Assembly (NCBI GenBank): GCA_977017575.1 | Contig: CDRNVI010000042.1 | Location: forward strand, 1 to 64,000 | Direction of reading: 5' to 3' | Length of the DNA: 64,000 nt | DNA from: Paramoeba atlantica | Lineage: Eukaryota; Discosea | Shown: positions 11,188-20,740 of the stretch, one piece after another | Numbering within the stretch: the first letter of the stretch is position 1 | How the letters are laid out: each line of letters starts with the position of its first letter | The notes under the pieces: model-generated | Seen by the model: only the letters and a program-made list of their open reading frames with translations | Database searches by the model: none | What the model was told of the DNA's origin: nothing | Translations under genes and position numbers: made by a program

Positions 11188-12198
11188 GAGCTAAACGTAA
11201 TGCCGATGGGACATCGTTGTGCGCCTGAAATAATGCACACAATCACCGCTACACTGGCAGGAGACCCGAAGTGCTGCACAGAGCAGGGTGCATATTCCGA
11301 CTCTTTTCAGGCAGATGTTTATGTCGATGGGTTGAGATTTGCTGGTACAATTGAACAAACCGAAAAATATAAGGATTTTGTGGATAAGCGCGCACAGGAA
11401 GTGGGAGTAACGTTCAAGGATATAGGCAAAGAACCGATGCAACAGTACGTTTTTAATGGAGTAGAATACTGCCATGAGGAAGGAAAAGTTAGAATGGGAC
11501 CTAAAATCGTGAAGCGCATGCAAAACGATCGTTTTCGGAACACGACTTATGGAAAATTGGAGTCAGCAGTTGGAAGGTTGGTTCACGCATCGTCGGTTCT
11601 GGGTGAGCCCATCGCGAATTATCATTTTACGTTAAAATTGGTTCGTCGGCGTATAAATGCACTAAACAACAATCCATCATTACTGGACAGGACAGCGTAT
11701 CTCCCCCCGTATGTAACGATAGAGTTAACCAGGTGGAAGCACATATTGACTTCCAACAGATTAATAACCCCACCACCGCATCCTGACACAGTGCCACACC
11801 GCCACAGAATTTACACCGACGCATCGGGAACAGGTTGGGGAGCGATTCTCTACTTAGATTTTGGTCCTATTGTTTGTGTGGGAGATAGGTGGGAAGATGA
11901 TTTCGTGTACGAAGTAAACCGAGCCGAGACGAGGGCCGTTCGTCTTGCGTTCGAAAAATTAGCGCATCACTTTCGACGTGGAACCTGTATCGATTTATTT
12001 ATCGATAACACTTCGTGTCTAGCATCCATCAAGAAGAAGTCTACGAAGTCGGATGGGATCAGTATGGAGCTCACTGGGCTGTTGAATTTTTTAAGGAAGC
12101 AAGGAATTGCAGTTCAACCCCATTATGTAGCATCGAAAGAGAACCCCGCTGACCCATTGAGCCGGCAAAGAATTGCGAAAGGGGAAACAAGTGACTAG
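11188..12198 (+). pseudogene. B-type RT-RNase H, 3' part
   Basis: Begins exactly at the right edge of nested element C. Shows MPMGHRCAPE, the Y-V-D-G box (DVYVDGLRFAG), and an RNase H domain (YTDASGTGWGA, EVNRAETRAVRLA, FIDNTSC) to the normal family end near ENPADPLSR. Almost identical at DNA level to 23413-24423. Confidence 0.85.
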
Positions 12199-12527
12199 CG
12201 AAAGGGTGGTCCCCGCGTGGACACCCGTTCGCGATAGGGAGGGATGTATATCTCTCTGGGAGGTGAAAAGGATAGGTATAAAATATTTGATTATTTTGCG
12301 TACAAATAATGAAAGATGCATCATATTGGAAATTCAGCATACAGATGGATAGTAGGTTTAAAAGATAATGAGAAATACATGTATGTTAAAATATTTTGAG
12401 ATATTTCAATAGCAGATTAATATTAGGACTCGAGTAGTATGTACTTGTGAAATTAATGTTTCTTTCCCGGAGAGCAATTCATATACAAATATCCCGTAGT
12501 ACGATATTCGAATATTTATAGTTCAAT

Positions 12528-13210
12528 TTTTTTTTTTTTAATCCTTTTGTTTATACCTATTCATTTCAAAAGTGGTCTTAAGCATAATTTTATCTTTGCA
12601 GAAATTTATCGCAGCATAATTTTATCTTTTCAGAATTTTTATCGCAGTAGAATTTCATCGCAACGAAATTTATCTCAGCAAAACTAGAAAAAGTTAGCAT
12701 AAATAATGATCGCAGGCACCGCAGACCTGAATATCAAGAACACCATATGCAGTGTTGTATTTTGATTTTTGAGGTGACATGCATCACGCAAGAGACGTGC
12801 ACTCCTCAGCAGGAAGAAGGAAACTTCCTGTCTCTTCAGTTTGCCGGAGCGTAAATGGGTTATCCGTGCTCATCAACAAACCTCCGAGACAAGAAGTCTC
12901 ACTTTCCTCTGCTTCAGAGTACACAATCTCATCACTTACCCATTGAAAGCATTCCGCAACACTCTCCATCTTTCCAGTTTGCCGGAGCGTAAGTGGGTTT
13001 TCCGTGCTCATCAACAAACCTTCAAAATGAAGAGTGTCTCGTCCTGCTTTCAACGAGCACATGATCTTTTTGCATGCGCATGCCACACTCAGTGCCTTTT
13101 TCACCTTTCCAGTGTCGTTTGCTTCGGAGCGCGGGCGAAAGCGAGGGTCCTCCGACGATGTGACATTTGAAAGGATCATAAAAGGAATAAAAATCAACAA
13201 GGTACAGAAA
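12528..13210 (-). pseudogene. Processed retrocopy of a trans-spliced, polyadenylated mRNA
   Basis: On the minus strand this insert begins with the last 16 nt of the spliced leader (13210-13195), then a 15-nt leader, an ATG at 13179, an ORF to 12784, an AT-rich 3' UTR and a terminal A-run (a T-run on the plus strand, 12529-12541). SL at the 5' end plus poly(A) at the 3' end is the form of a mature kinetoplastid mRNA. It sits inside YR terminus D. The encoded protein is described separately. Confidence 0.75.
12784..13179 (-). CDS. Hypothetical protein in the SL-headed retrocopy
   Basis: 131 codons from ATG 13179. It holds two copies of a module GLLMSTENPLTLRQT about 46 residues apart, matching a 138-bp DNA period (12837 and 12975 blocks). 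There is no signal peptide or membrane segment, and I do not recognise a family. It is the only ORF of an mRNA retrocopy, so it may reflect a host gene located elsewhere; it could also be the head of an unrecognised non-autonomous element. The frame is intact, so the copy is recent or the protein is still made. Confidence 0.5.
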   Translation of the reverse strand: MILSNVTSSEDPRFRPRSEANDTGKVKKALSVACACKKIMCSLKAGRDTLHFEGLLMSTENPLTLRQTGKMESVAECFQWVSDEIVYSEAEESETSCLGGLLMSTDNPFTLRQTEETGSFLLPAEECTSLA

Positions 13211-13577
13211 TTACTCAGGTTTAATTACTCAGGTTTACTGTTCTCGACAAAAGTTTCCCCTCCCACCAGCCCCCAAACCACTCCCCGCGTTGGACCCGTT
13301 CGCAAGCTCGTTGAAAGGGAGAGGTAAGTGTATGTTATTGTCATGGGATATTTATGTTTTGTCTTTTGCGCAGCTGTGACATTGTTTCATCTTTTTTGAC
13401 ATAGGAGATAACTTGGAATCATGTATAGGTTTGTATATGAGTTAATCGAATGTCTTTGCGAACAATATGAAATTTGTTTTCCTTTTCTAAATATATTATG
13501 ATGTAAAATTCTATTTAGTGATTACAAATTAATTATTTGTTTATTAAAATTATATTCTGATGAGCAATTCTGCATAG

Positions 13578-14402
13578 ATGTGCATGATGTCCCTGTATAT
13601 GGCAATCACACTGGAGATAAAATTAGGACTAATGGTTTTCGCGGTTGGAATTGGGAGATGGTCTACGTCTTCAGCTCCTGTGTCCAGCTTAAGCGCTCTG
13701 GCCTTTTTAACATGTGTTTCTTCGCGGGTCTCAATAGGAAGGTTCTCGTCAATGGCTGGAGGAGCTCTGTACCAACGGATCTGATATACACGGATATTTT
13801 CTTGCGGAGGAAGAAAACCTGGAAAATTTTCTTCTGCACGATGGCCGAACAGCCCTTTATAGCTCAAATGTAGTTTCGACGCCCCGGTCCGATTCGCGGA
13901 TCGTGTTACGGTTCCTTCGGAGATGTTCAAGGCGGTTTGTTTATCGAATGTCCACGCCACTGTGCATTTGGTTCCTTTTTTTATTGAAGAACAAGACTTC
14001 TGTATGCGCTCGAAAGGAATGGGGAATTCGGTGTCTGGTTTTATCGATTTTATGATGCCACCGATGTGGTTGTCTTGTTCCGGATTTCCTTCGCTATAAG
14101 TATGCTGATGACTTGATTTGTTGTTTCGGTTGGTTTGTCCTTTTCTTGTGTGTCTGGCGTGATGCAGTCGTAGAACTCGGTCTTACTTCCATACTCCTTG
14201 GTTTTGGGGCCCGGAGTCGTGCTAATTACCTGTATTTCGCTCGATGTGTCAGGTCGGAAACCTTCGTCGCCGTTGGGCGAAATTTCGCCGTACTGAATCG
14301 GTTCGTTGTTTTGTACGCGTCCGTTTTCCTGGACGTTCTTTGTACTCTTGTTGTGCTCGTTTTCCTTTTGAATGATAGCATCCTGCAGATCTTTAGCCTT
14401 CT
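13578..14402 (-). pseudogene. LINE L2: CRE-type N-terminal region (interrupted by element E)
   Basis: Read on the minus strand this matches the N-terminal part of CRE-type LINE ORFs: a charged, low-complexity segment (14402-13980) starting KAKDLQDAI, then the barrel-like module (KGTKCTVAWTF ... FPGFLPP ... IRVYQIR, 13960-13760), then LPIPTAKTISPNFISSVIAIYRDI, which corresponds to LEPLPTMVPIDSSFSIHVVAIFRAI in L8. The frame is disturbed at an A-run just before KGTKC. The start of the ORF lies beyond element E at 19778-19865. RT and endonuclease are absent. Confidence 0.7.
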
Positions 14403-14571
14403 AATAGTTCACGTTTTGAAATTTAGCCGAGGGGCGGCTATATATTTGCCTGCTGGCCCTTCGGGGCACATAATTTTCTCAAATTATGATGTAGTATTCT
14501 CTAATTGCATGGAGGGGGGTGTTTACTCGTTTGTTATATTCTTGTTAGGTTGTTATTTTGTTACGTTTAAA
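14403..14571 (+). repeat. Element E A1 segment with trans-splice acceptor
   Basis: A1 is repeated at 19359-19530 and, without its first part, at 18974-19108. It contains a GC stem with a UUCG-type loop (GGCCC-TTCG-GGGC near 14455), then ACATAAT, and a pyrimidine-rich acceptor (TATATTCTTGTTAG, AG at 14547-14548). A trans-spliced element mRNA would begin with SL joined to GTTGTTATTTTG. Confidence 0.75.
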
Positions 14572-14616
14572 GATACAGTTTCTGTACTTTGTTGGTTGTT
14601 ATTTTGTTACGTTTAA
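14569..14616 (+). other. Spliced-leader sequence joined at element E's splice acceptor
   Basis: The SL 3' part (AAAGATACAGTTTCTGTACT, then TTGTTG, ending 14594) is followed at 14595 by GTTGTTATTTTGTTACGTTT. That is exactly the sequence that follows the genomic acceptor AG at 14548. The upstream join lies at a shared AAAG. The element thus contains a piece of its own trans-spliced mRNA. One base differs from the other SL copies (ACTTTG for ACCTTG). Confidence 0.8.
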
Positions 14617-14626
14617 AGTTTTGTGT

Positions 14627-16030
14627 ATGAGATCCCAACGTTTACGGGCTCCGTCGGAGCCACGCCAGGAGCGCGATAGATCACCGAAGCGGAATAGGGC
14701 GCCGACACCCATTCAGACCTCCTCCGTCCAAGACCATTCTAAGCGTCAGTCCCTTTCGTGCCCTCCCGTGCGCCCCCCTCTCCCCCCTCTCCCCACGCAG
14801 CCGGCTCCGCAGGTATCCGCGCGACCTCCTCCGATCCCCCCTACTCCTGTCCCAGCGCGCCGAAAGGTACGCCCTTCTGGTAGAGCACTCAGCCCCGCCC
14901 GCGAACCGCCTAGCCCTCTCCCTTCCAACCTTCCCAGTTTGCCTGCGAGCTCCCTCCCTAGCCCGTACCCTTTTCCGCTGGAGGCTCCCGAGCCCCATAT
15001 GCGACGAAGAGGAACCCTTAACCCCGACCAGGTTGAGGCTTCTCGCTCGCCGCGCCGTTACGAGGCCCTTGACATTGACCACGTCGAGTTGCCGCAGCGT
15101 TCACGCTGTGATGCGCGTGGGATCATGACACAATCCAGCAAAGAAGAGTTCATCACGAAAGTGATTGAGCTTCTGCGCAAGGACTACGAGGTCACCGTCG
15201 AGGCTGTATGGTCCCTTCCCCGTGACGGCCTACGGCAGACGGTTATAGGGTTGGTGCATATGACGCATCCTAAGGACCCTAACTCAACTGAGTTGTTCGC
15301 CGAGTGGGATGGGGACAAGAACACTGCCTATCGTTTTCCCCATCCCGAGATCAACTACCACTCTTTGGAACTGGCCCATGTTCGGGCGCAGATGCCGGGT
15401 GGGAAACCAGTTGAAGATCTGATCCCCACGTTTGAACGCGTCCGTATTACGGACCCGAAAGGCTTCTCCCCCTACGATCCGGTTACTTGGCAACCGTGGA
15501 TCGACACGGATGATTTGTTCAAGCCACGTGAACTCATCCGTGAGCTGCGCGAAGCTCCGCAGCTTGGGGTACGCTTCAACCCTCCGCCGCAGCGTGAGCG
15601 CCTGTTCAAGATGTTAACTGAATGGGTGTACGCTGCGTGCAATACGGAGGGATGGCTAGAGAAGCACAACCTCGCCGTAGCCCTTCTCATCATCGAAGAG
15701 CTTCGCAACCATTATTGGGCTGCGGCGGGCGTTGCTGTCGAGCGTGTGCAACAGCGGTTGCACCGTGACGACGACCCTCAGGACCGCTACGGTCAGCTTG
15801 TGGTTGACGAGCAACTGAGGGGCCGGACTGCGCAGCGTGCTCCTCGTCGACGCAGCCAAGGACCTTTCTGTTTTGGCTGTCATCAGCCAGGCCACCTCCG
15901 ATCGAACTGCCCCCAAGCGTCCCAACAGCAGGGGGGGCAGTTCCGTACCACACGCGCCCCGCAACAGGATTTTCGCGGCGGGGTGGTGGGCGGCGCCAAC
16001 CTTTACGGCGCAACACGGGCTTTCCACTAG
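14627..16030 (+). CDS. YR element E gag-like protein
   Basis: 467 codons from ATG 14627, the first ATG after the SL-acceptor join. The N-terminal ~160 residues are a Pro/Arg/Ser-rich region (many PP and PLP runs), absent from element A's protein. The central part matches the other gag proteins (YDPVTWQPWIDTDD, LIRELREAP, LRNHYWAA). One CCHC knuckle sits near the end (CFGCHQPGHLRSNC), followed by an Arg/Gln/Gly tail. Predicted role is RNA binding and particle formation, inferred from the knuckle and gene order. Confidence 0.82.
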   Translation: MRSQRLRAPSEPRQERDRSPKRNRAPTPIQTSSVQDHSKRQSLSCPPVRPPLPPLPTQPAPQVSARPPPIPPTPVPARRKVRPSGRALSPAREPPSPLPSNLPSLPASSLPSPYPFPLEAPEPHMRRRGTLNPDQVEASRSPRRYEALDIDHVELPQRSRCDARGIMTQSSKEEFITKVIELLRKDYEVTVEAVWSLPRDGLRQTVIGLVHMTHPKDPNSTELFAEWDGDKNTAYRFPHPEINYHSLELAHVRAQMPGGKPVEDLIPTFERVRITDPKGFSPYDPVTWQPWIDTDDLFKPRELIRELREAPQLGVRFNPPPQRERLFKMLTEWVYAACNTEGWLEKHNLAVALLIIEELRNHYWAAAGVAVERVQQRLHRDDDPQDRYGQLVVDEQLRGRTAQRAPRRRSQGPFCFGCHQPGHLRSNCPQASQQQGGQFRTTRAPQQDFRGGVVGGANLYGATRAFH

Positions 16031-16033
16031 GAA

Positions 16034-17218
16034 ATGCCCCCCACCCCAATTACTGCTCGTGCCCGTCGTCCCAGGCGACGACGGGTGGATATTCTTACCC
16101 CTGTTTCCTCCCCGTCTCTCCGCCAGCGCGAAAGACGGCCACGCGTGCGTGGCGCTACTCCTCCTCCCCGCCCTCTCTCCCCGTTACGTCTAAGGCGCAG
16201 AAGCGTCTCCCTCCCAATCCGTCCTCTACCCCGGCTTCCCATTCCCGTTTACACCGCCGCCAAGACCGCCGCCGCCAAAACCGCCGCCGTCGTAACCGCC
16301 GACGCCGCACAGCCTCTAGGAGGACGCCGCCAGGAGCTGCTGAGGGCGATTCTTCGAATGCCCCCCGAGGACCCGCGCGCCACCCAGATGAACGAGGCGC
16401 TCAGACCCATGTGGGCGACGGCCACGTGGGCCACAAGGGAGCGATTGTGGTTCCGCCTGCGCGAGTATTGCCAGGCGAAGGGAATCACCGCGAATCCTGC
16501 AAACGCGGTGCTCTTCCTAGAGACTCTGCCTCTCGCTACCTCGACGCGCATGGGGTACGCAGGGGCATTGAGGACTCTGTTCGAGCTCATGGGAATCGAA
16601 GGTACCCCATTGAGTCTCTACGTAAAGGCCCTGCAGGCGCAGGGGGGGCTAGAACCCACGCGGCAGATGCTTCCAATCACGCCACTTCTTCTAAAGAAGC
16701 TGAGACGTCACCTCGACGTAAAGGAGAGCATGTGTTGCCTCCTGTGTTGGAAAGCCGCTGCGAGATGGACCGAGACCGCCGACCTGAGGCGGGAGCAGTT
16801 CGTGAGTGTGGCCAGTCACGAGGTAATCATCTATTGGGGCAGGGGGACCAAGACTACCCGTCTGAATCCTTACCGGCCGTACCTCTACGCGATAGTGACT
16901 GGACCGGGGACACCCGAACTGGCTCAGTTTGTGGGAAGTTTGAGACCAGGCCAACGCCTGTGTTACACGACGGTCCGGGAGATGGACCACAGGATGAATC
17001 AACTTCTCGGCCCCGGGTATGGAACACATTCCATAAAAAGAGGTGCAATTACTTACCTATTCCACGAGATCTCCCTCGGGAATCTCAGGATGGAGGACGT
17101 CCAGAACCTCACGAAACACCTCAACGTCGAATCACTGTTGCGCTACAACACAAGCAGTATTACAACGGCAAGGGCTCTCGGGACGCAGAGAGTCTCAGCC
17201 CGTCTCCCAGTGCTGTAA
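16034..17218 (+). CDS. YR element E tyrosine recombinase
   Basis: 394 codons, ATG three bases after the gag stop. The first ~90 residues are Arg/Pro-rich; the recombinase follows. Catalytic positions are visible: Arg in CWKAAARWTET, GTHSIKRGAI, His in TKHLNVESLL and Tyr in LLRYNT. The close gag-YR spacing suggests translation from one message by reinitiation or read-through. An RT-frame ORF lies across the second half of this gene. Confidence 0.88.
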   Translation: MPPTPITARARRPRRRRVDILTPVSSPSLRQRERRPRVRGATPPPRPLSPLRLRRRSVSLPIRPLPRLPIPVYTAAKTAAAKTAAVVTADAAQPLGGRRQELLRAILRMPPEDPRATQMNEALRPMWATATWATRERLWFRLREYCQAKGITANPANAVLFLETLPLATSTRMGYAGALRTLFELMGIEGTPLSLYVKALQAQGGLEPTRQMLPITPLLLKKLRRHLDVKESMCCLLCWKAAARWTETADLRREQFVSVASHEVIIYWGRGTKTTRLNPYRPYLYAIVTGPGTPELAQFVGSLRPGQRLCYTTVREMDHRMNQLLGPGYGTHSIKRGAITYLFHEISLGNLRMEDVQNLTKHLNVESLLRYNTSSITTARALGTQRVSARLPVL

Positions 17219-18925
17219 CCTCGGAGCACGTGGCAAAGTGCTTCGAGGAAGTGCCTTACCTTCGCAGGCACTCCGTTGTTTGTGCACGCCGCTCTTCACG
17301 GCTAGCCAAGGCACACGACGCTCACCTACCTTTGCACGTTAAGAAGTCGATACCTGTTATCCATTTGGATCAGGTTAAGGAGTGGATGAGTATGTCAGCT
17401 GCCACTCGTTTTCGCAAGGTAGTGGATGAATTATTATGGGTACCTAAAGCCCCGTACCCCGAACCTAGTGTGAAAGGTTCATTGCCTGAGGCGGACGTCC
17501 GATTGTTGGAGGACGCAGGCATAATCTCTAAGGTCCCGGCGCAGGAGTTGAGAAAGCGCCCATCGATGCAGTTCATGATTCCCTTCACGGTTGTGGAGAC
17601 CGATGATGAGGGCAATCAGCGCAGAAGATTTATTTCATGGACAAGGGACGATAACGATAGATTAAAATCATATGAACCAAAGGTCCCATTATATCATCCC
17701 TCCAAGTATCTTCATAAGGCGCACGAGCCGATGGCCGTGAAGCGGGACTTCACGTGTGGATTTTACCAGATTGGTATCCCAAAGAGGGCGCGGCCCAAAT
17801 TCCGCCTTAGAACGAACAGTGGAGACGTGTTTGAGATGAACGTCCTCCCGATGGGCCATAGGTGTGCACCGGAGGTTATGCACACGGTTACCGCCGCGAT
17901 TTCTGGCGAGGCGTCGATTTGTTCTCAGCGCTACTCGTTTCACCGAGGCGCTATCGACGTTTATGTTGACGGAGTTCGGTTTGCAGGAACCCACTCCGAG
18001 GCCACCACGTACGCTCAGTTCATTGACGAGCGTTGCGACAAGGCGAACGGTCTTTTCAAAGATCGGGGTCAGCCCCCTGTACCACAGTACGTGTTCAATG
18101 GGGTGGCGTTCGACCATAACGCGCATACGGTCTGCCTGGGACCGCGAGTGATCAGGAAACTGCGAGCCGACTCTTTCTTCAACATTTCCTTTGTTGACCT
18201 AGAGGCGGTGGTGGGGCGCCTCATTTATGGCTCTCGCAGTTCTCCGACTCAATATGCCGCGGTTTTATTTCGCTTTGAAGGTGGCGCAACGGCGTATCAA
18301 CTTGTTGAACCGTTGCCCGAAGTTATGTGACCGTCCGGTCGCACTCCCTGTCGTCACTCGCTCCATGCTAGCAGAATGGAGAAACGAGTTGCTGGAGAAT
18401 GTTCCACGGTCTCCACCTCCCCATCCCGATGTTGTTCCACACAAGCATCGTCTCTACACCGATGCCTCGGTGAAAGGATGGGGAGCGATTATGTATTTAG
18501 ACAGCGGAGAGGTTTTGATTACGGGTGAGGCGTGGCCTGAGTCATCCTCGTATGAGGTGAACCGTGCGGAAGCTGCAGCAGTCCGCTTAGCCCTCGAGAA
18601 GTTTTCCGCGCATTGCCCCCGTGGAACCTGCTTGGATGTTTTTGTTGACAACACCTCCTGTCAGGCTGCACTGAACAGGAGGATCTCCAAGTCAGAGGGG
18701 GTTTCAATGGAATTGCGCGAAGTCCTGCGACTGACAGAGGACAAAGGTATTTGTGCCAAGGCAGCGTACATATCCACGGATGAGAACCCGGCGGATGCTG
18801 TCAGTCGCGGGAAGGAGATTGAGAGAGAGAAGGTTGAGAAATATAAAGGCAACATCGACAAATACAGCGATAATCAGCATCATCATATTGGTAAGCTAGA
18901 CAGTCATATTGAAGGAAAACCCTAG
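16411..18925 (+). pseudogene. YR element E RT-RNase H region
   Basis: An open frame overlapping the recombinase from 16411 leads into RT after 17218: MAVKRDFTCGFYQ, NVLPMGHRCAPE, the Y-V-D-G box (DVYVDGVRFAG), then connection and RNase H (YTDASVKGWGA, EVNRAEAAAVRLA, FVDNTSC) ending ENPADAVSR and a short charged tail. The overlapping N-terminal part is Arg/Gly/Ser/Pro-rich. The region is broken at least once and is reported as a fossil. Confidence 0.8.
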
Positions 18926-19777
18926 GGGACAGGATCACCAAATACAAAAAAGAAAAAAAAAAAGACAAGAAATTCTATATATTTGCCTGCTGGCCCTTCG
19001 GGGCACATAATTTTCTCAAATTATGATGTAGTATTCTCTAATTGCATGGAGGGGGGTGTTTACTCGTTTGTTGTATTCTTGTTAGGTTGTTATTTTGTTA
19101 CGTTTAAAGTTTTGTGCCCACCCACCGAGCCCCCAGCCATTTGGCCGAGGGTTCCGGTGGGGGGGAACCCCGTTAACAGAGTGACATTGATTGTGTTGTT
19201 TTATGCAGGCTTGTTTCTTTTCCATCTTTGTGCGTGTGAAATGAATGAATGATACGTTGTGTCATTTTGAATTACGATTGAGCTATTCATAGTTGTTCAT
19301 TTATTCATATATGTTATCAGTGTATATGTTTCCAGGGAGCCCCTCGGCGTGGATTTCTAATAGTTCACGTTTTGAAATTTAGCCGAGGGGCGGCTATATA
19401 TTTGCCTGCTGGCCCTTCGGGGCACATAATTTTCTCAAATTATGATGTAGTATTCTCTAATTGCATGGAGGGGGGTGTTTACTCGTTTGTTATATTCTTG
19501 TTAGGTTGTTATTTTGTTACGTTTAAAGTTTTGTGCCCACCCACCGAGCCCCCAGCCATTTGGCCGAGGGTTCCGGTGGGGGGGAACCCCGTTAACAGAG
19601 TGACATTGATTGTGTTGTTTTATGCAGGCTTGTTTCTTTTCCATCTTTGTGCGTGTGAAATGAATGAATGATACGTTGTGTCATTTTGAATTACGATTGA
19701 GCTATTCATAGTTGTTCATTTATTCATATATGTTATCAGTGTATATGTTTCCAGGGAGCCCCTCGGCGTGGATTTCT
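18926..19777 (+). repeat. Element E terminal A-B units in tandem
   Basis: Two consecutive A-B units: 18974-19358 (A part only partial) and 19359-19777. Each B starts with the linker CCCACCCACCGAGCCCCC and a perfect 7-bp stem GGGTTCC...GGAACCC, then an AT-rich stretch ending CCCTCGGCGTGGATTTCT. This is the B1-A2-B2 end of a split-repeat YR element. The first 50 bp (18926-18973) are A-rich. Confidence 0.8.
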
Positions 19778-19865
19778 TACGGTAACTGTCCATGGCAACG
19801 GCCGACGGATTTAACGGTCGTAAAACGAGTTCATCCAGAGTAGTGGGATCTTTTGGTGGGAGTAG
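19778..19865 (-). pseudogene. LINE L2 start region, other side of element E
   Basis: Read on the minus strand, an ATG at about 19794 starts MDSYRK and meets KAKDLQDAI of the 14402 side across the element E insertion in the same frame, so both pieces are one LINE ORF. Upstream on this strand is a short in-frame stretch (PTTLDELVLRPLNPSAVA) that may be 5' leader or more coding. The boundary with the plus-strand fragment L3 lies near a doubled GTAGTGGGATCTTTT block. Confidence 0.6.
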
Positions 19866-20081
19866 TGGGATCTTTTCACACTCGCGGACAGCGCCGGCCA
19901 GAATAGAGAGAACACTCTCCAAGATTTTACTCTCCACTTACAGGAACTCAACGGAGCTGTGACTTTTTCGCAGTTGAAGAAGTTTATTTCTGATGAGAGT
20001 GAGATGGCTCTCGCTTTCTAAGTGGTTTTTCCTTTGTTAGTAATGAATAAATTTAGGTTAGATGGGTTAAAATCTAGAAGT
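19866..20081 (+). pseudogene. LINE L3: CRE-type C-terminal fragment and 3' UTR
   Basis: From about 19878 the plus strand reads TLADSAGQNRENTLQDFTLH and then LQELNGAVTFSQL to a stop near 20021. This matches the last ~45 residues of CRE-type LINEs (for L7: LADASGRDRDIVVQDF, LQELNGTVLCSQ). About 60 bp of AT-rich 3' UTR follow. Too short to code for anything functional. Confidence 0.7.
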
Positions 20082-20292
20082 CTACGCATGGAAATTTAGC
20101 CGAGGGGCTTATATCACATTTCTTAAAATCCACTGTTTATTACCCCAGTCCATGTGGTGGCTATCTTCCGTGCCATCATCCGCGGTTACTCAAATGCAAA
20201 GTCTATAGAAAACATTTTCATTTCCAGTTTTAAAATTTTTTGCCCCACCCACCAACCCCCATAACCATTCCCCGCGTGGACACCCGTTCGCG
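20082..20292 (+). repeat. YR terminus fragment (A segment, linker, start of B)
   Basis: A-type start AGAAGTCTACGCATGGAAAT, the text AGCCGAGGGG shared with element E's A segment, linker CCCACCCACCAACCCCCATA and the B core CCGCGTGGACACCCGTTCGCG. It stops where minus-strand LINE coding sequence begins near 20293. No element genes remain. Confidence 0.6.
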
Positions 20293-20740
20293 TAAGGAAG
20301 AAAACTTCCTTTGAACCACCAAGAAATCTCTTGGTGGTGGAGTTCAGGGTTGATATGTTGTATTGGTGATCTTGTTTTTATTGGTGGAGGGGTGGCCGCT
20401 TGAGCGTACGTTGGTTCCTTGCTCCAGTTCGTAAATGCTGTTTTCCGAGCGGTGTTCGTTCTTATTTTGATGCGTCCTTCTGGGTGACGAATGGTTGGGC
20501 TCTCGTCTTGCGACACTTTTTCAGCTCTTGTCTGAAGAAGGTTGAGTTGTTTGTTTCGCCGATTGAAGAAATTTGAAGACAGCAGTGCGTTCTTATTTGT
20601 GACTTTGCAGTCACTTTTCGGCAGTGGGGTCGGCGATCGACGCATCGACGGAGGAGGAGATTGTGTGTCTGGCATTGACTGCGGCGCTGAAGGATGCGGT
20701 GACGAGGGTGGGCTGTATGACGGGAAGATGAAAACTTTCT
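20293..20740 (-). pseudogene. LINE-like proline-rich N-terminal ORF L4, distal part
   Basis: Minus-strand coding that continues L4 (25162-25654) across the insertion of YR element B: KKKVFIFPSYSPPSSPHPSA, MRRSPTPLPKSDCKVTNK, then a charged stretch (RRNKQLNLLQTRAEKVSQD). A matching reading frame on both sides and no target duplication identify one interrupted ORF. No RT or endonuclease is attached here, so assignment to a LINE head rests on similarity of its start to the SL-headed ORF at 50312. Confidence 0.6.

Larger units (their letters stand above)
9258..12478 (+). mobile_element. YR retrotransposon B-type copy, 5'-less, carrying nested element C
   Basis: RT-RNase H and 3' B1 segment of an element almost identical to B (compare 22862-24706), without gag or recombinase. 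It is split by element C (9842-11187). After the RNase H end at 12198 come the B-type terminal sequence (starting GTCCCCGCGTGGAC near 12206) and the element end GAGCAATTC at about 12478. Near identity to B indicates recent spread. Broken fossil with several breaks. Confidence 0.8.
12479..13571 (+). mobile_element. YR element terminus D (A segment, linker, B segment) interrupted by a retrocopy
   Basis: A-type sequence shared with 4582-4660 starts at 12479. After an inserted minus-strand mRNA copy (12528-13210) it resumes with the acceptor TTACTCAG and GTTTACTGTTCTCG, then the linker (CCCACCAGCCCCCAAACCAC) and a B segment from about 13275 ending GATGAGCAATTCT at 13571. The B end matches remnant 1 (4012-4072). 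No coding part of the element remains, so it resembles a solo terminus. Confidence 0.6.
14403..19777 (+). mobile_element. YR retrotransposon E (VIPER-like, GC-richer)
   Basis: 5.4-kb element with clear edges: A segment start AATAGTTCACG at 14403 and element end GGATTTCT at 19777. Parts: A1 (14403-14571), an SL insert, gag, tyrosine recombinase, RT-RNase H, then two tandem A-B units. It is inserted in LINE L2 with no target duplication; the target TTCT equals the element's own end. Coding GC is clearly higher than in A, B and C. A1 and the last A copy read identical, so insertion is recent. Nearly whole, with at least one break. Confidence 0.88.
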
